From the NCBI GenBank assembly GCA_012799425.1, contig JAAZLF010000481.1, forward strand, positions 1 to 5,936: 5,936 bases of DNA. The letters are read 5' to 3'. The position numbers and the translations under genes are program-made. The DNA is from Actinomycetales bacterium (GTDB lineage Bacteria; Actinomycetota; Actinomycetes; Actinomycetales; Dermabacteraceae). Positions 1 to 4,739 of the stretch are shown here, one piece after another. Each line of letters opens with the position of its first letter. Within the stretch, counting starts at the first letter, position 1. Below the pieces are notes generated by a model. It saw nothing but the letters and a program-made list of their open reading frames with translations, had not been told where the DNA came from and did not search any database.

Positions 1-1235
1 ACGATCGCCTCCGTGGCCGCTTCCCAGGAGGCCTCCTGCTGTCGATGCGGACCGGTGGCCAGGGACAGCACCACCCCGGCAGAGCGCAGTGCGACCTCTG
101 TGGGATCGACCCGCTCGGTGAACATCCCGTGCCAGGTGCGGATGGCGTCCTCGACCCGCTCCTGCATGGCGCGGTCGATGCGGCCGGCGTTGCCGTAGTC
201 GGCCAGGACGCTCAGGTGGGCCAGGAGGCAGGCCAGGTCGTCGGCCCGGCGCCCGGGGCCGACGGTGTCGATGTCGAGCAGACCCACCACCCGGCCATCC
301 CTGACGAACACCTGGGCTTCGTAGAAGTCGCCGTGGACCACGTCGTGCGGACGCATGTCCATGCGCTGCTCGAGCGAGGCCAGCCCCTCGCGGATCGCGC
401 GCACCAGCGCATCGAGCCGGGGCCCCAGCGAAGGCACCGAGGAGCTGACGATCCCGGCATAGAAGTCCACCGAGTCCGTCCACGGCGGGCGCAGCGGCAG
501 GGAGTACATCGAGGCGGGCAGGCGGTCCAGCAGCGCCACCAGGTCCTCGGCGCGGCAGGAGTCCACACCCTCATCGATCACGGCGCGCGCCAGCGGACGC
601 CCCGGCAGCTCGGCGAGCACGACCAGGCCGTCGTGGTGGGAGATCACCTCCGGCACCGGCACGCCGGCGGCGAGCAGGCGGTGGTGGCGATCGACGATCT
701 CGCCGCTGCGGTGGGGCTGCATGACCTTGAGGAACACGGCCCGGTCGCCCTGGGAGGCCCGCAGCACCGCCCGGCGGCCGGGCCGGTAGGAGACGACGTC
801 GATCGCGATCGGCACCGACGGATCGGAGCCGATGTCCGCGCCCAGCTGGTGCAGGGTGCGGCCGACGATGTCGGGGTAGCAGACCTGGGGCAGCATCGGC
901 AGCCACGGGTCGTGGGGGTAGCGCCACACGCGCACGTTGATGTCGCCGTCGGTCATCACCAGCGTCTGCTCGGCGACATGGAGATTCTTCTCGCGCTCGC
1001 CGATGTGGGCGCTCGCGCCGAAGAGCTCCTCGCGCGCCGGTGCCTGCGGGCCGTCGAGCTCCGGCCAGGAGACCATCGTGCGGTACAGCGCCTTGGTGCT
1101 GCGGCCCGGGCGGTGATCGACATGATCGAGCTGCCAGCTGTGCAGCACTCCGCCGGAGTTGCCGACGGCCGAGCGGAGCAGCCCTCCCGCGCCGGGCCCG
1201 GTCAGGAGCTCGGAGCCGTCCTGCGTGTGTGACAT
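1..1235 (-). CDS. Phosphotransferase (APH/choline-kinase fold), 5' part, runs off left edge
   Basis: This is the N-terminal 411 residues of a kinase-fold phosphotransferase; no stop codon is reached before the window edge. Reading from the ATG at 1235, the protein begins MSHTQDGSELL. Residues 150-155 (YRPGRR) and Lys170 in VFLKVM look like the N-lobe strands that bind ATP. His301-Gly-Asp303 in HGDFYEAQ is the catalytic (Brenner) motif, and LLDID at 319-323 is the metal-binding, DFG-equivalent motif. These mark the aminoglycoside phosphotransferase (APH) superfamily, which phosphorylates small hydroxyl-bearing molecules. The substrate cannot be read from the sequence, and the name does not imply antibiotic resistance. 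About 130 residues precede the kinase core and are not explained by it. The gene is divergent from the DUF3151 gene, 54 bp away. No Shine-Dalgarno sequence precedes the ATG. Frame, codon bias and motifs are all consistent, so an intact gene is likely. The superfamily call is firm; the function is unknown. Confidence 0.88.
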   Translation of the reverse strand, partial: MSHTQDGSELLTGPGAGGLLRSAVGNSGGVLHSWQLDHVDHRPGRSTKALYRTMVSWPELDGPQAPAREELFGASAHIGEREKNLHVAEQTLVMTDGDINVRVWRYPHDPWLPMLPQVCYPDIVGRTLHQLGADIGSDPSVPIAIDVVSYRPGRRAVLRASQGDRAVFLKVMQPHRSGEIVDRHHRLLAAGVPVPEVISHHDGLVVLAELPGRPLARAVIDEGVDSCRAEDLVALLDRLPASMYSLPLRPPWTDSVDFYAGIVSSSVPSLGPRLDALVRAIREGLASLEQRMDMRPHDVVHGDFYEAQVFVRDGRVVGLLDIDTVGPGRRADDLACLLAHLSVLADYGNAGRIDRAMQERVEDAIRTWHGMFTERVDPTEVALRSAGVVLSLATGPHRQQEASWEAATEAI

Positions 1236-1289
1236 GGGTGAATCATTCTTGTCATGAGGTCATCAGGCGACAGCGCCTACGATGCTTTC
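1236..1289. promoter_or_regulatory. Divergent promoter region between the kinase-like gene and the DUF3151 gene
   Basis: This 54-bp spacer must carry the start signals of both divergent genes. On the plus strand TACGAT (1278-1283) fits the TAnnnT -10 pattern and ends six bases before the ATG at 1290, the spacing expected when transcription starts at the start codon itself. On the minus strand AATGAT (1247 down to 1242) sits at the same distance from the ATG at 1235 but is a weaker match. Neither start has a Shine-Dalgarno sequence. No convincing -35 box lies at the right distance. The spacer also holds a tandem octamer, GTCATGAG-GTCATCAG (1251-1266), and a small inverted repeat, GAATcATTC (1240-1248), overlapping the minus-strand -10. 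Seen directly: the sequences and spacings. Inferred: leaderless initiation. Confidence 0.5.
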
Positions 1290-1715
1290 ATGGCTGATCG
1301 TACCGATAACCTCACCAGCGGGAACCTTCTCGGGATCCCGGAGACCCGACTGCCCGACGACTTCGTCGATGTCCAGGTGGCCGAGGAGCTCGTGGACGGC
1401 GACCCGGGGGAGATCGCGGGCCGCCATCTCGAGTCCCCGCTCGCCTGGGCCACCCTCGCCGAGGACGCACTGACCGATGGTGACCTGATCGCCGCCTACG
1501 CCTATGCGCGCACCGGCTACCATCGCGGCCTCGATGCGCTGCGCCGCTCCGGCTGGCGCGGACAGGGCCCGATCCCGGCCTCCCACGCCCCCAACCGCGG
1601 CTTCCTGCGCGCCCTGGCGATGCTGGGTGAGACCTCCCGCCGTCTCGGGGACGAGGCCGAGGCCGACCGCGTGACCGCGTTCCTGCGCGAGGCGGACCCC
1701 ACCCTGCTGGACTGA
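1290..1715 (+). CDS. DUF3151 family protein
   Basis: This is a 141-residue soluble protein of unknown function, recognised as the actinobacterial DUF3151 family from its overall pattern. It has a short N-terminal [11 protein letters not shown] stretch (12-22), a helical middle, and the conserved segments [17 protein letters not shown] (69-85) and [13 protein letters not shown] (100-112). The alternating helices resemble a tetratricopeptide-like fold, but this is only an impression. There is no signal peptide, membrane segment or catalytic motif. I chose the ATG at 1290 over the in-frame ATG at 1254 because family members begin shortly before the NLL...P segment and because a TACGAT -10 element ends six bases upstream of 1290. 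The upstream ATG would add 12 residues, lies within the presumed promoter and lacks a ribosome binding site. As I recall, a DUF3151 gene also adjoins purA in Mycobacterium tuberculosis (Rv0358 beside Rv0357c), so the neighbourhood appears conserved. Confidence 0.88.
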   Translation: MADRTDNLTSGNLLGIPETRLPDDFVDVQVAEELVDGDPGEIAGRHLESPLAWATLAEDALTDGDLIAAYAYARTGYHRGLDALRRSGWRGQGPIPASHAPNRGFLRALAMLGETSRRLGDEAEADRVTAFLREADPTLLD

Positions 1716-1729
1716 GCCCCACCCGGGGC
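1716..1729 (+). terminator. Weak hairpin after the DUF3151 gene, possible terminator
   Basis: GCCCC-ACCC-GGGGC forms a 5-bp, all-G/C stem with a four-base loop directly after the TGA of the DUF3151 gene. No T-tract follows, so intrinsic termination is uncertain. Short G/C stems of this size are also expected by chance in such DNA. It is listed because it sits exactly between a stop codon and the next promoter. Confidence 0.25.
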
Positions 1730-1755
1730 CGTGCCGCGGTCGCACGCCGCCTGCT

Positions 1756-1764
1756 TGGTACAAT
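1756..1764 (+). promoter_or_regulatory. Extended -10 promoter for purA
   Basis: TGG-TACAAT combines a TACAAT -10 hexamer (5 of 6 to TATAAT) at 1759-1764 with the TGn extension at 1756-1758. It is one of the few A/T-rich spots in the region. Transcription would start near 1771, giving a leader of roughly 42 bases before purA. No good -35 box is visible 16-18 bases upstream, which fits an extended -10 promoter. It would drive purA and the coupled genes after it. Confidence 0.6.
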
Positions 1765-1802
1765 CCATGGGGCTTCGCGCCCACCACCGTCCTTCTTCCT
1801 AC

Positions 1803-1807
1803 AGGAG
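1803..1807 (+). promoter_or_regulatory. Ribosome binding site of purA
   Basis: AGGAG lies five bases before the ATG at 1813, with ideal spacing. Together with the conserved N-terminus of the protein it fixes the start of purA. Confidence 0.8.
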
Positions 1808-1812
1808 TCGCT

Positions 1813-3111
1813 ATGCCTGCCGTCGTGATCGTCGGAGCCCAATGGGGTGACGAGGGGAAGGGCAAGGCCACCGACCTCCTCGGTGAACGGGTCGACTACG
1901 TCGTCAAGCCCAACGGGGGCAACAACGCCGGCCACACCGTGGTGGTGGACGGCGAGAAGTTCGAGCTCAAGCTGCTTCCCGCGGGCATCCTCTCGCCGCA
2001 GGTCACCCCGGTGATCGGGAACGGCGTGGTGGTCAACCTCGAGGCGCTGTTCGAGGAGATCGGCATGCTCACCTCGCGAGGGGTGGACGCCTCGCGCCTG
2101 CGCATCAGCGCCAACGCCCACATCGTGGCGCCCTACCACCAGACCCTCGACAAGGTCACCGAGCGCTTCCTGGGCAAGCGGGCCATCGGCACCACGGGCC
2201 GCGGGATCGGCCCGGCCTACATGGACAAGATCGGTCGCCTCGGCATCCGTGTCCAGGACCTCTACGACGAGTCGATCCTGCGCCAGAAGATCGAGGGCGC
2301 GCTGCGTCAGAAGAACGAGCTGCTGGTCAAGCTCTACAACCGCCGGGCCGTCGAGGTCGAGGAGATCGTCGAGACCCTTCTGTCCTACGCGGAGCGCCTG
2401 CGGCCGATGGTGGTCGACACCACCCTGCTGCTCAACGACGCGCTGGACCGCGGCGAGGTGGTGCTGATGGAGGGCGGCCAGGCCACGTACCTGGACGTCG
2501 ACCATGGCACCTACCCCTTCGTCACCAGCTCGAATCCGACCGCGGGCGGTGCCTGCACCGGCACCGGCGTCGGCCCCACCCGCATCGACCGGGTGATCGG
2601 GATCGTCAAGGCGTACACCACCCGAGTGGGCGCCGGTCCGTTCCCCACCGAGCTGTTCGACGAATGGGGCGAGTACCTCCAGACCACGGGTGGCGAGGTC
2701 GGCGTGAACACCGGCCGTCCGCGCCGCTGCGGCTGGTACGACGCCCCGATGATCCGCCACGCCTCGCGCATCAACGGCTTCACCGACATCGTGCTGACCA
2801 AGCTGGACGTGCTCACCGGCATCGACGAGGTCCCGATCTGCGTGGGCTACGAGGTCGACGGCACGATCCATCACGACATGCCGATGACCCAGACCGAGTT
2901 CCATCACGCAGTGCCCGTCTACGAGACCCTCCCCGGCTGGACCGAGGACCTCTCCCAGGCGCGCACCTTCGAAGAGCTTCCGCAGAACGCCCGCGATTAC
3001 GTCACGCGCCTCGAGGAGCTGGCAGGCTGCCGGATCAGTGCCATCGGCGTGGGGCCGGACCGCTCCGCGACCATCGCGGTCCACGATCTCCTGCCCGGAG
3101 CCTCCGACTGA
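1813..3111 (+). CDS. purA: Adenylosuccinate synthetase
   Basis: PurA joins IMP and aspartate using GTP to give adenylosuccinate, the first committed step from IMP to AMP, in the cytoplasm. The protein is complete at 432 residues, the same length as the E. coli enzyme. The N-terminal GTP-binding loop GDEGKGK is at 12-18 and contains catalytic Asp13. [10 protein letters not shown] follows at 34-43 with catalytic His41; both catalytic residues keep the E. coli numbering. The IMP-binding loop [10 protein letters not shown] is at 127-136. [10 protein letters not shown] is the conserved mid-protein segment, [11 protein letters not shown] (300-310) carries the arginines that contact aspartate and nucleotide, and TKLDVLTG is the guanine-specificity motif. 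AGGAG five bases upstream supports the ATG. The gene heads a tight cluster: an SCP-like gene starts one base after its stop. Nothing is truncated or missing. Confidence 0.98.
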   Translation: MPAVVIVGAQWGDEGKGKATDLLGERVDYVVKPNGGNNAGHTVVVDGEKFELKLLPAGILSPQVTPVIGNGVVVNLEALFEEIGMLTSRGVDASRLRISANAHIVAPYHQTLDKVTERFLGKRAIGTTGRGIGPAYMDKIGRLGIRVQDLYDESILRQKIEGALRQKNELLVKLYNRRAVEVEEIVETLLSYAERLRPMVVDTTLLLNDALDRGEVVLMEGGQATYLDVDHGTYPFVTSSNPTAGGACTGTGVGPTRIDRVIGIVKAYTTRVGAGPFPTELFDEWGEYLQTTGGEVGVNTGRPRRCGWYDAPMIRHASRINGFTDIVLTKLDVLTGIDEVPICVGYEVDGTIHHDMPMTQTEFHHAVPVYETLPGWTEDLSQARTFEELPQNARDYVTRLEELAGCRISAIGVGPDRSATIAVHDLLPGASD

Positions 3112-3112
3112 C

Positions 3113-3517
3113 GTGGCGAGCCGTCGTACCGATCCGGAAGCGGGCCGCCGCGCGCTGACCTCCTGGGCGCTGGACCCGACCAGCGCGGGACGCTCCGTGC
3201 TCGCCCCGGCGGTGCGCCACACGCTGGAGCAGTTCGCCGAGGAGTTCCCGGGAGGAGCCGTCGAGCTGCGTGTGCCGCCGTATGCGGCGGTGCAGGCGAT
3301 CGCCGGAACCCGTCACACCCGCGGCACGCCGCCCGCCGTCGTCGAGACCGACGCGCACACCTGGCTGGCTCTGGTCAGCGGGGAGCTCGACTGGTCCGCC
3401 GCCGTCGCCGACGGCCGCGTCCGGGCCAGCGGGGAGCGCAGCGACCTCGACGAGCTGCTGCCTCTGCCCGGTCCACGTCGGCTCGTGCGCACCGCACGCG
3501 AACAGGAGGAACGATGA
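3113..3517 (+). CDS. SCP-like (sterol carrier family) protein
   Basis: This is a 134-residue protein that I recognise as the bacterial SCP-2-like family (SCP_3), often annotated as sterol carrier family protein in Actinobacteria. The signature parts are an N-terminal helix-rich region with LAPAVRHTLEQFAEEFPG (30-47), the strand VELRVPPYAAVQ (50-61), the motif RHTRGTPPAVVETD (67-80) and TWLALVSGELDW (83-94). No signal peptide or membrane segment is present. The SCP-2 fold binds lipids in other proteins, but no ligand is established for this bacterial branch, so the function is unknown. I chose the GTG at 3113 because it follows the purA stop by one base and gives the usual MASRR...DPEAGRRAL start. 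An earlier in-frame ATG at 3038 lies deep inside purA. GGAG is 12 bases away, so translation probably depends on coupling to purA. Its stop overlaps the cutC start (ATGA). Confidence 0.85.
   Translation: MASRRTDPEAGRRALTSWALDPTSAGRSVLAPAVRHTLEQFAEEFPGGAVELRVPPYAAVQAIAGTRHTRGTPPAVVETDAHTWLALVSGELDWSAAVADGRVRASGERSDLDELLPLPGPRRLVRTAREQEER
3504..3509 (+). promoter_or_regulatory. Ribosome binding site of cutC
   Basis: A perfect AGGAGG lies within the last codons of the SCP-like gene, four bases before the cutC ATG at 3514. It is the strongest Shine-Dalgarno sequence in the window and suggests efficient independent initiation as well as coupling through the ATGA overlap. Confidence 0.8.
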
Positions 3518-4311
3518 GCGTCGCCGTGGAGATCGCGATCGAGGACCTGACCGGCCTCGAGGTCGCCGCGCACGCGGGGGCCGACAGGGTCGAGCTGTGC
3601 ATCGACCTCGCCCGAGGGGGCACCACCCCGCCGCCCGAGCTCGTCGCCGAATGCGCGCACCGGGCCTCCGCCCTGGTCGCCTCTCGGGACGCCAAGCCCC
3701 ATTTCGACGTGCACGTGCTGATCCGCTCCCGCGCGGAGCACGGCGACTTCCTCGACCGGCCCGAGGAGTTCGTCTACTCCGCTGACGAGGTCGCCTCGAT
3801 GGCCCGACAGGCGGGAGAGGCCGTCACCGCCGGTGCCGCCGGAGTGGTGATCGGCGCGCTCACCCAGGAGGGCGAGCTGGACCTTCCCGCGCTCGAGACC
3901 CTCCGCGACGGCGCACTGACCGCGGGCAGCGACGCGCTGCGCGGCGTGCACCTCACCGTCCATCGAGCGCTCGACGCCCTGCCCGGCAGGGCACAGCGCG
4001 CCCACGCCGTGCAGACCCTGCTCGGGCTCGGCATCCACCGGGTGCTCACCTCCGGCGGCGCCGCACGGGCGCTCGACGGCGTCGAGGACCTGGCCGCGAT
4101 GGTCGACGCCTCGGAGGGCCTGCTGGACGTCTGCGCCGGCGGCGGAGTGCGCCCCGCCGACATCGCCGACCTCGCACGCCGCGCCGGTCTGGCCGATGTG
4201 CACCTTTCCGCCCGCCGACGCCCCGGCGCCCCCGTCGAGGCCGGCGCCCCCGAGACCTGCACCGACCCGGCGATCGTCGCCGCGGCGGTCGATGCCGCTG
4301 GAGAACTGTGA
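3514..4311 (+). CDS. cutC: CutC family protein (putative copper homeostasis)
   Basis: This 265-residue TIM-barrel protein of the CutC family is slightly longer than the roughly 248-residue E. coli protein. Family motifs appear in order: GADRVELC (22-29), GGTTPP (35-40), DVHVLIRSR (65-73), GDF (77-79), AGVVIGAL (109-116), LTVHRALD (147-154), HRVLTSGG (175-182) and AGGGVRP (208-214). The family was named for copper tolerance in E. coli. That phenotype was later attributed to the small RNA MicL, encoded within the E. coli cutC gene, so a copper role should not be assumed here. No CxxC or Met-rich metal site is visible. Two features differ from the usual pattern: the IRPR motif reads IRSR, and extra residues around 74-87 separate it from the YSADE segment. 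The gene overlaps its upstream neighbour by ATGA and its downstream neighbour by GTGA. Family membership is firm; the activity is unknown. Confidence 0.92.
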   Translation: MSVAVEIAIEDLTGLEVAAHAGADRVELCIDLARGGTTPPPELVAECAHRASALVASRDAKPHFDVHVLIRSRAEHGDFLDRPEEFVYSADEVASMARQAGEAVTAGAAGVVIGALTQEGELDLPALETLRDGALTAGSDALRGVHLTVHRALDALPGRAQRAHAVQTLLGLGIHRVLTSGGAARALDGVEDLAAMVDASEGLLDVCAGGGVRPADIADLARRAGLADVHLSARRRPGAPVEAGAPETCTDPAIVAAAVDAAGEL

Positions 4312-4685
4312 GCACTGTGAACGACCCCGAAGACCGCGAGCCCGTGGACGACCCGAGCACCGAGGAGACCGGAGACCGCTCCGCAGCTCGTGAGGACGAG
4401 GCCCCGCCCGCGCCGTCGGAGGAGACCGCAGACGGAGCCGTGCCCGACACCAGCATCTACGTGCGGCGCGGCCGCACCCCCACGTTGGGGTTCTGGGTCG
4501 CCGTCCTGATCGCGCTGCCCGCCCTCGCCGCTCTGATCAGCTCGCCGTTCTTCGACTTCCCCGACCTCGGGGCGGTGGTGAACTTCGTGCTGCTCGCAGC
4601 CACCCTGGTGGGCCTCCCGCTGGCCGCGATCGCGGCCGTCGTGGACGCCGTCCGGCACCGTTCGTCGAAGACGCGCCGCCGCTGA
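4308..4685 (+). CDS. Small membrane protein with two predicted helices, function unknown
   Basis: I do not recognise a named family in this 125-residue protein. Residues 1-48 are strongly acidic, rich in Glu, Asp, Pro, Ser and Thr, and look disordered. A short basic patch VRRGR (52-56) precedes a first hydrophobic segment (about 60-79). A loop SPFFDFPDLG leads to a second (about 88-113), and the protein ends in a basic tail RHRSSKTRRR. The charge pattern suggests a hairpin with both ends in the cytoplasm. The start is the GTG at 4308, which overlaps the cutC stop (GTGA) and has GGAG at 4300-4303, four bases away. An alternative GTG at 4317 would remove three residues. Being the last gene of the coupled purA series, it is probably expressed with purA, but nothing in the sequence ties it to purine metabolism. 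It is real by codon use, overlap and clear topology. Confidence 0.8.
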   Translation: MSTVNDPEDREPVDDPSTEETGDRSAAREDEAPPAPSEETADGAVPDTSIYVRRGRTPTLGFWVAVLIALPALAALISSPFFDFPDLGAVVNFVLLAATLVGLPLAAIAAVVDAVRHRSSKTRRR

Positions 4686-4688
4686 GCC

Positions 4689-4714
4689 CCGCCGTGGACG
4701 CTCGTCCAGGGCGG
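4689..4714 (+). terminator. Strong stem-loop between the operon and purF (terminator candidate)
   Basis: Three bases after the stop of the membrane protein gene lies a 26-base inverted repeat: CCGCC-g-TGGACG, a CT centre, then CGTCCA-g-GGCGG. It forms 11 base pairs interrupted by a single G-G mismatch; in RNA the innermost pair would open to give a four-base GCTC loop. No T-tract follows, so it is not a classic intrinsic terminator, but T-poor hairpins at this position are common in high-GC Actinobacteria. It could end the purA operon, protect its 3' end, or attenuate read-through into purF. Confidence 0.55.
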
Positions 4715-4727
4715 AGACGGCCTGTGG

Positions 4728-4733
4728 CACTAT
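4728..4733 (+). promoter_or_regulatory. Possible -10 element for leaderless purF
   Basis: CACTAT ends six bases before the purF GTG at 4740, the spacing seen in leaderless actinobacterial genes. It matches TATAAT in only three of six places and no -35 box is evident. The overlapping TATGTA (4731-4736) is closer to consensus in its first half but would place the transcription start inside the coding region. The case rests mainly on the lack of any Shine-Dalgarno sequence within 20 bases of the start. Confidence 0.3.
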
Positions 4734-4739
4734 GTACCG

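Noticed and set aside
212..927. Two shorter minus-strand open frames (212-574 and 571-927) as separate genes
   Set aside because: They are in the wrong frame relative to the kinase-like gene, and are Arg/Pro/Ala- or Trp-rich with no family pattern. The true frame reads continuously from 1235 to the left edge.
45..1232. Plus-strand open frame of 395 codons at the left end
   Set aside because: It is the antisense of the kinase-like gene, whose minus-strand frame shows HGDFYEAQ and LLDID motifs. The plus-strand product is a His/Val/Gly-rich shadow.
1254..1289. Upstream ATG at 1254 as the start of the DUF3151 protein
   Set aside because: It lies in the presumed promoter, has no ribosome binding site and would add 12 residues not typical of the family. 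The ATG at 1290 has a well-placed -10 element.
1768..1783. Small imperfect hairpin in the purA leader as a regulatory RNA or riboswitch
   Set aside because: TGGG-GC-TTC-GC-g-CCCA is only six pairs with a bulge, and the predicted transcript would begin inside its left arm. No purine riboswitch core is present.
1312..3222. Minus-strand open frame of 636 codons antisense to the DUF3151 gene and purA
   Set aside because: Its translation is low-complexity, rich in His, Asp, Val, Gly and Arg, as expected for the antisense of high-GC genes with few stop-forming codons. The plus strand encodes a full, conserved PurA here.
3514..4311. A copper-responsive function or operator for cutC
   Set aside because: No copper-regulator-like palindrome and no Cys/Met metal site was seen; cutC is embedded in a coupled operon with housekeeping genes.
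4732..4734. ATG at 4732 as an alternative purF start
   Set aside because: It is out of frame with the PurF catalytic Cys codon at 4806-4808. Only the GTG at 4740 is in frame and gives the typical MARGDG start.
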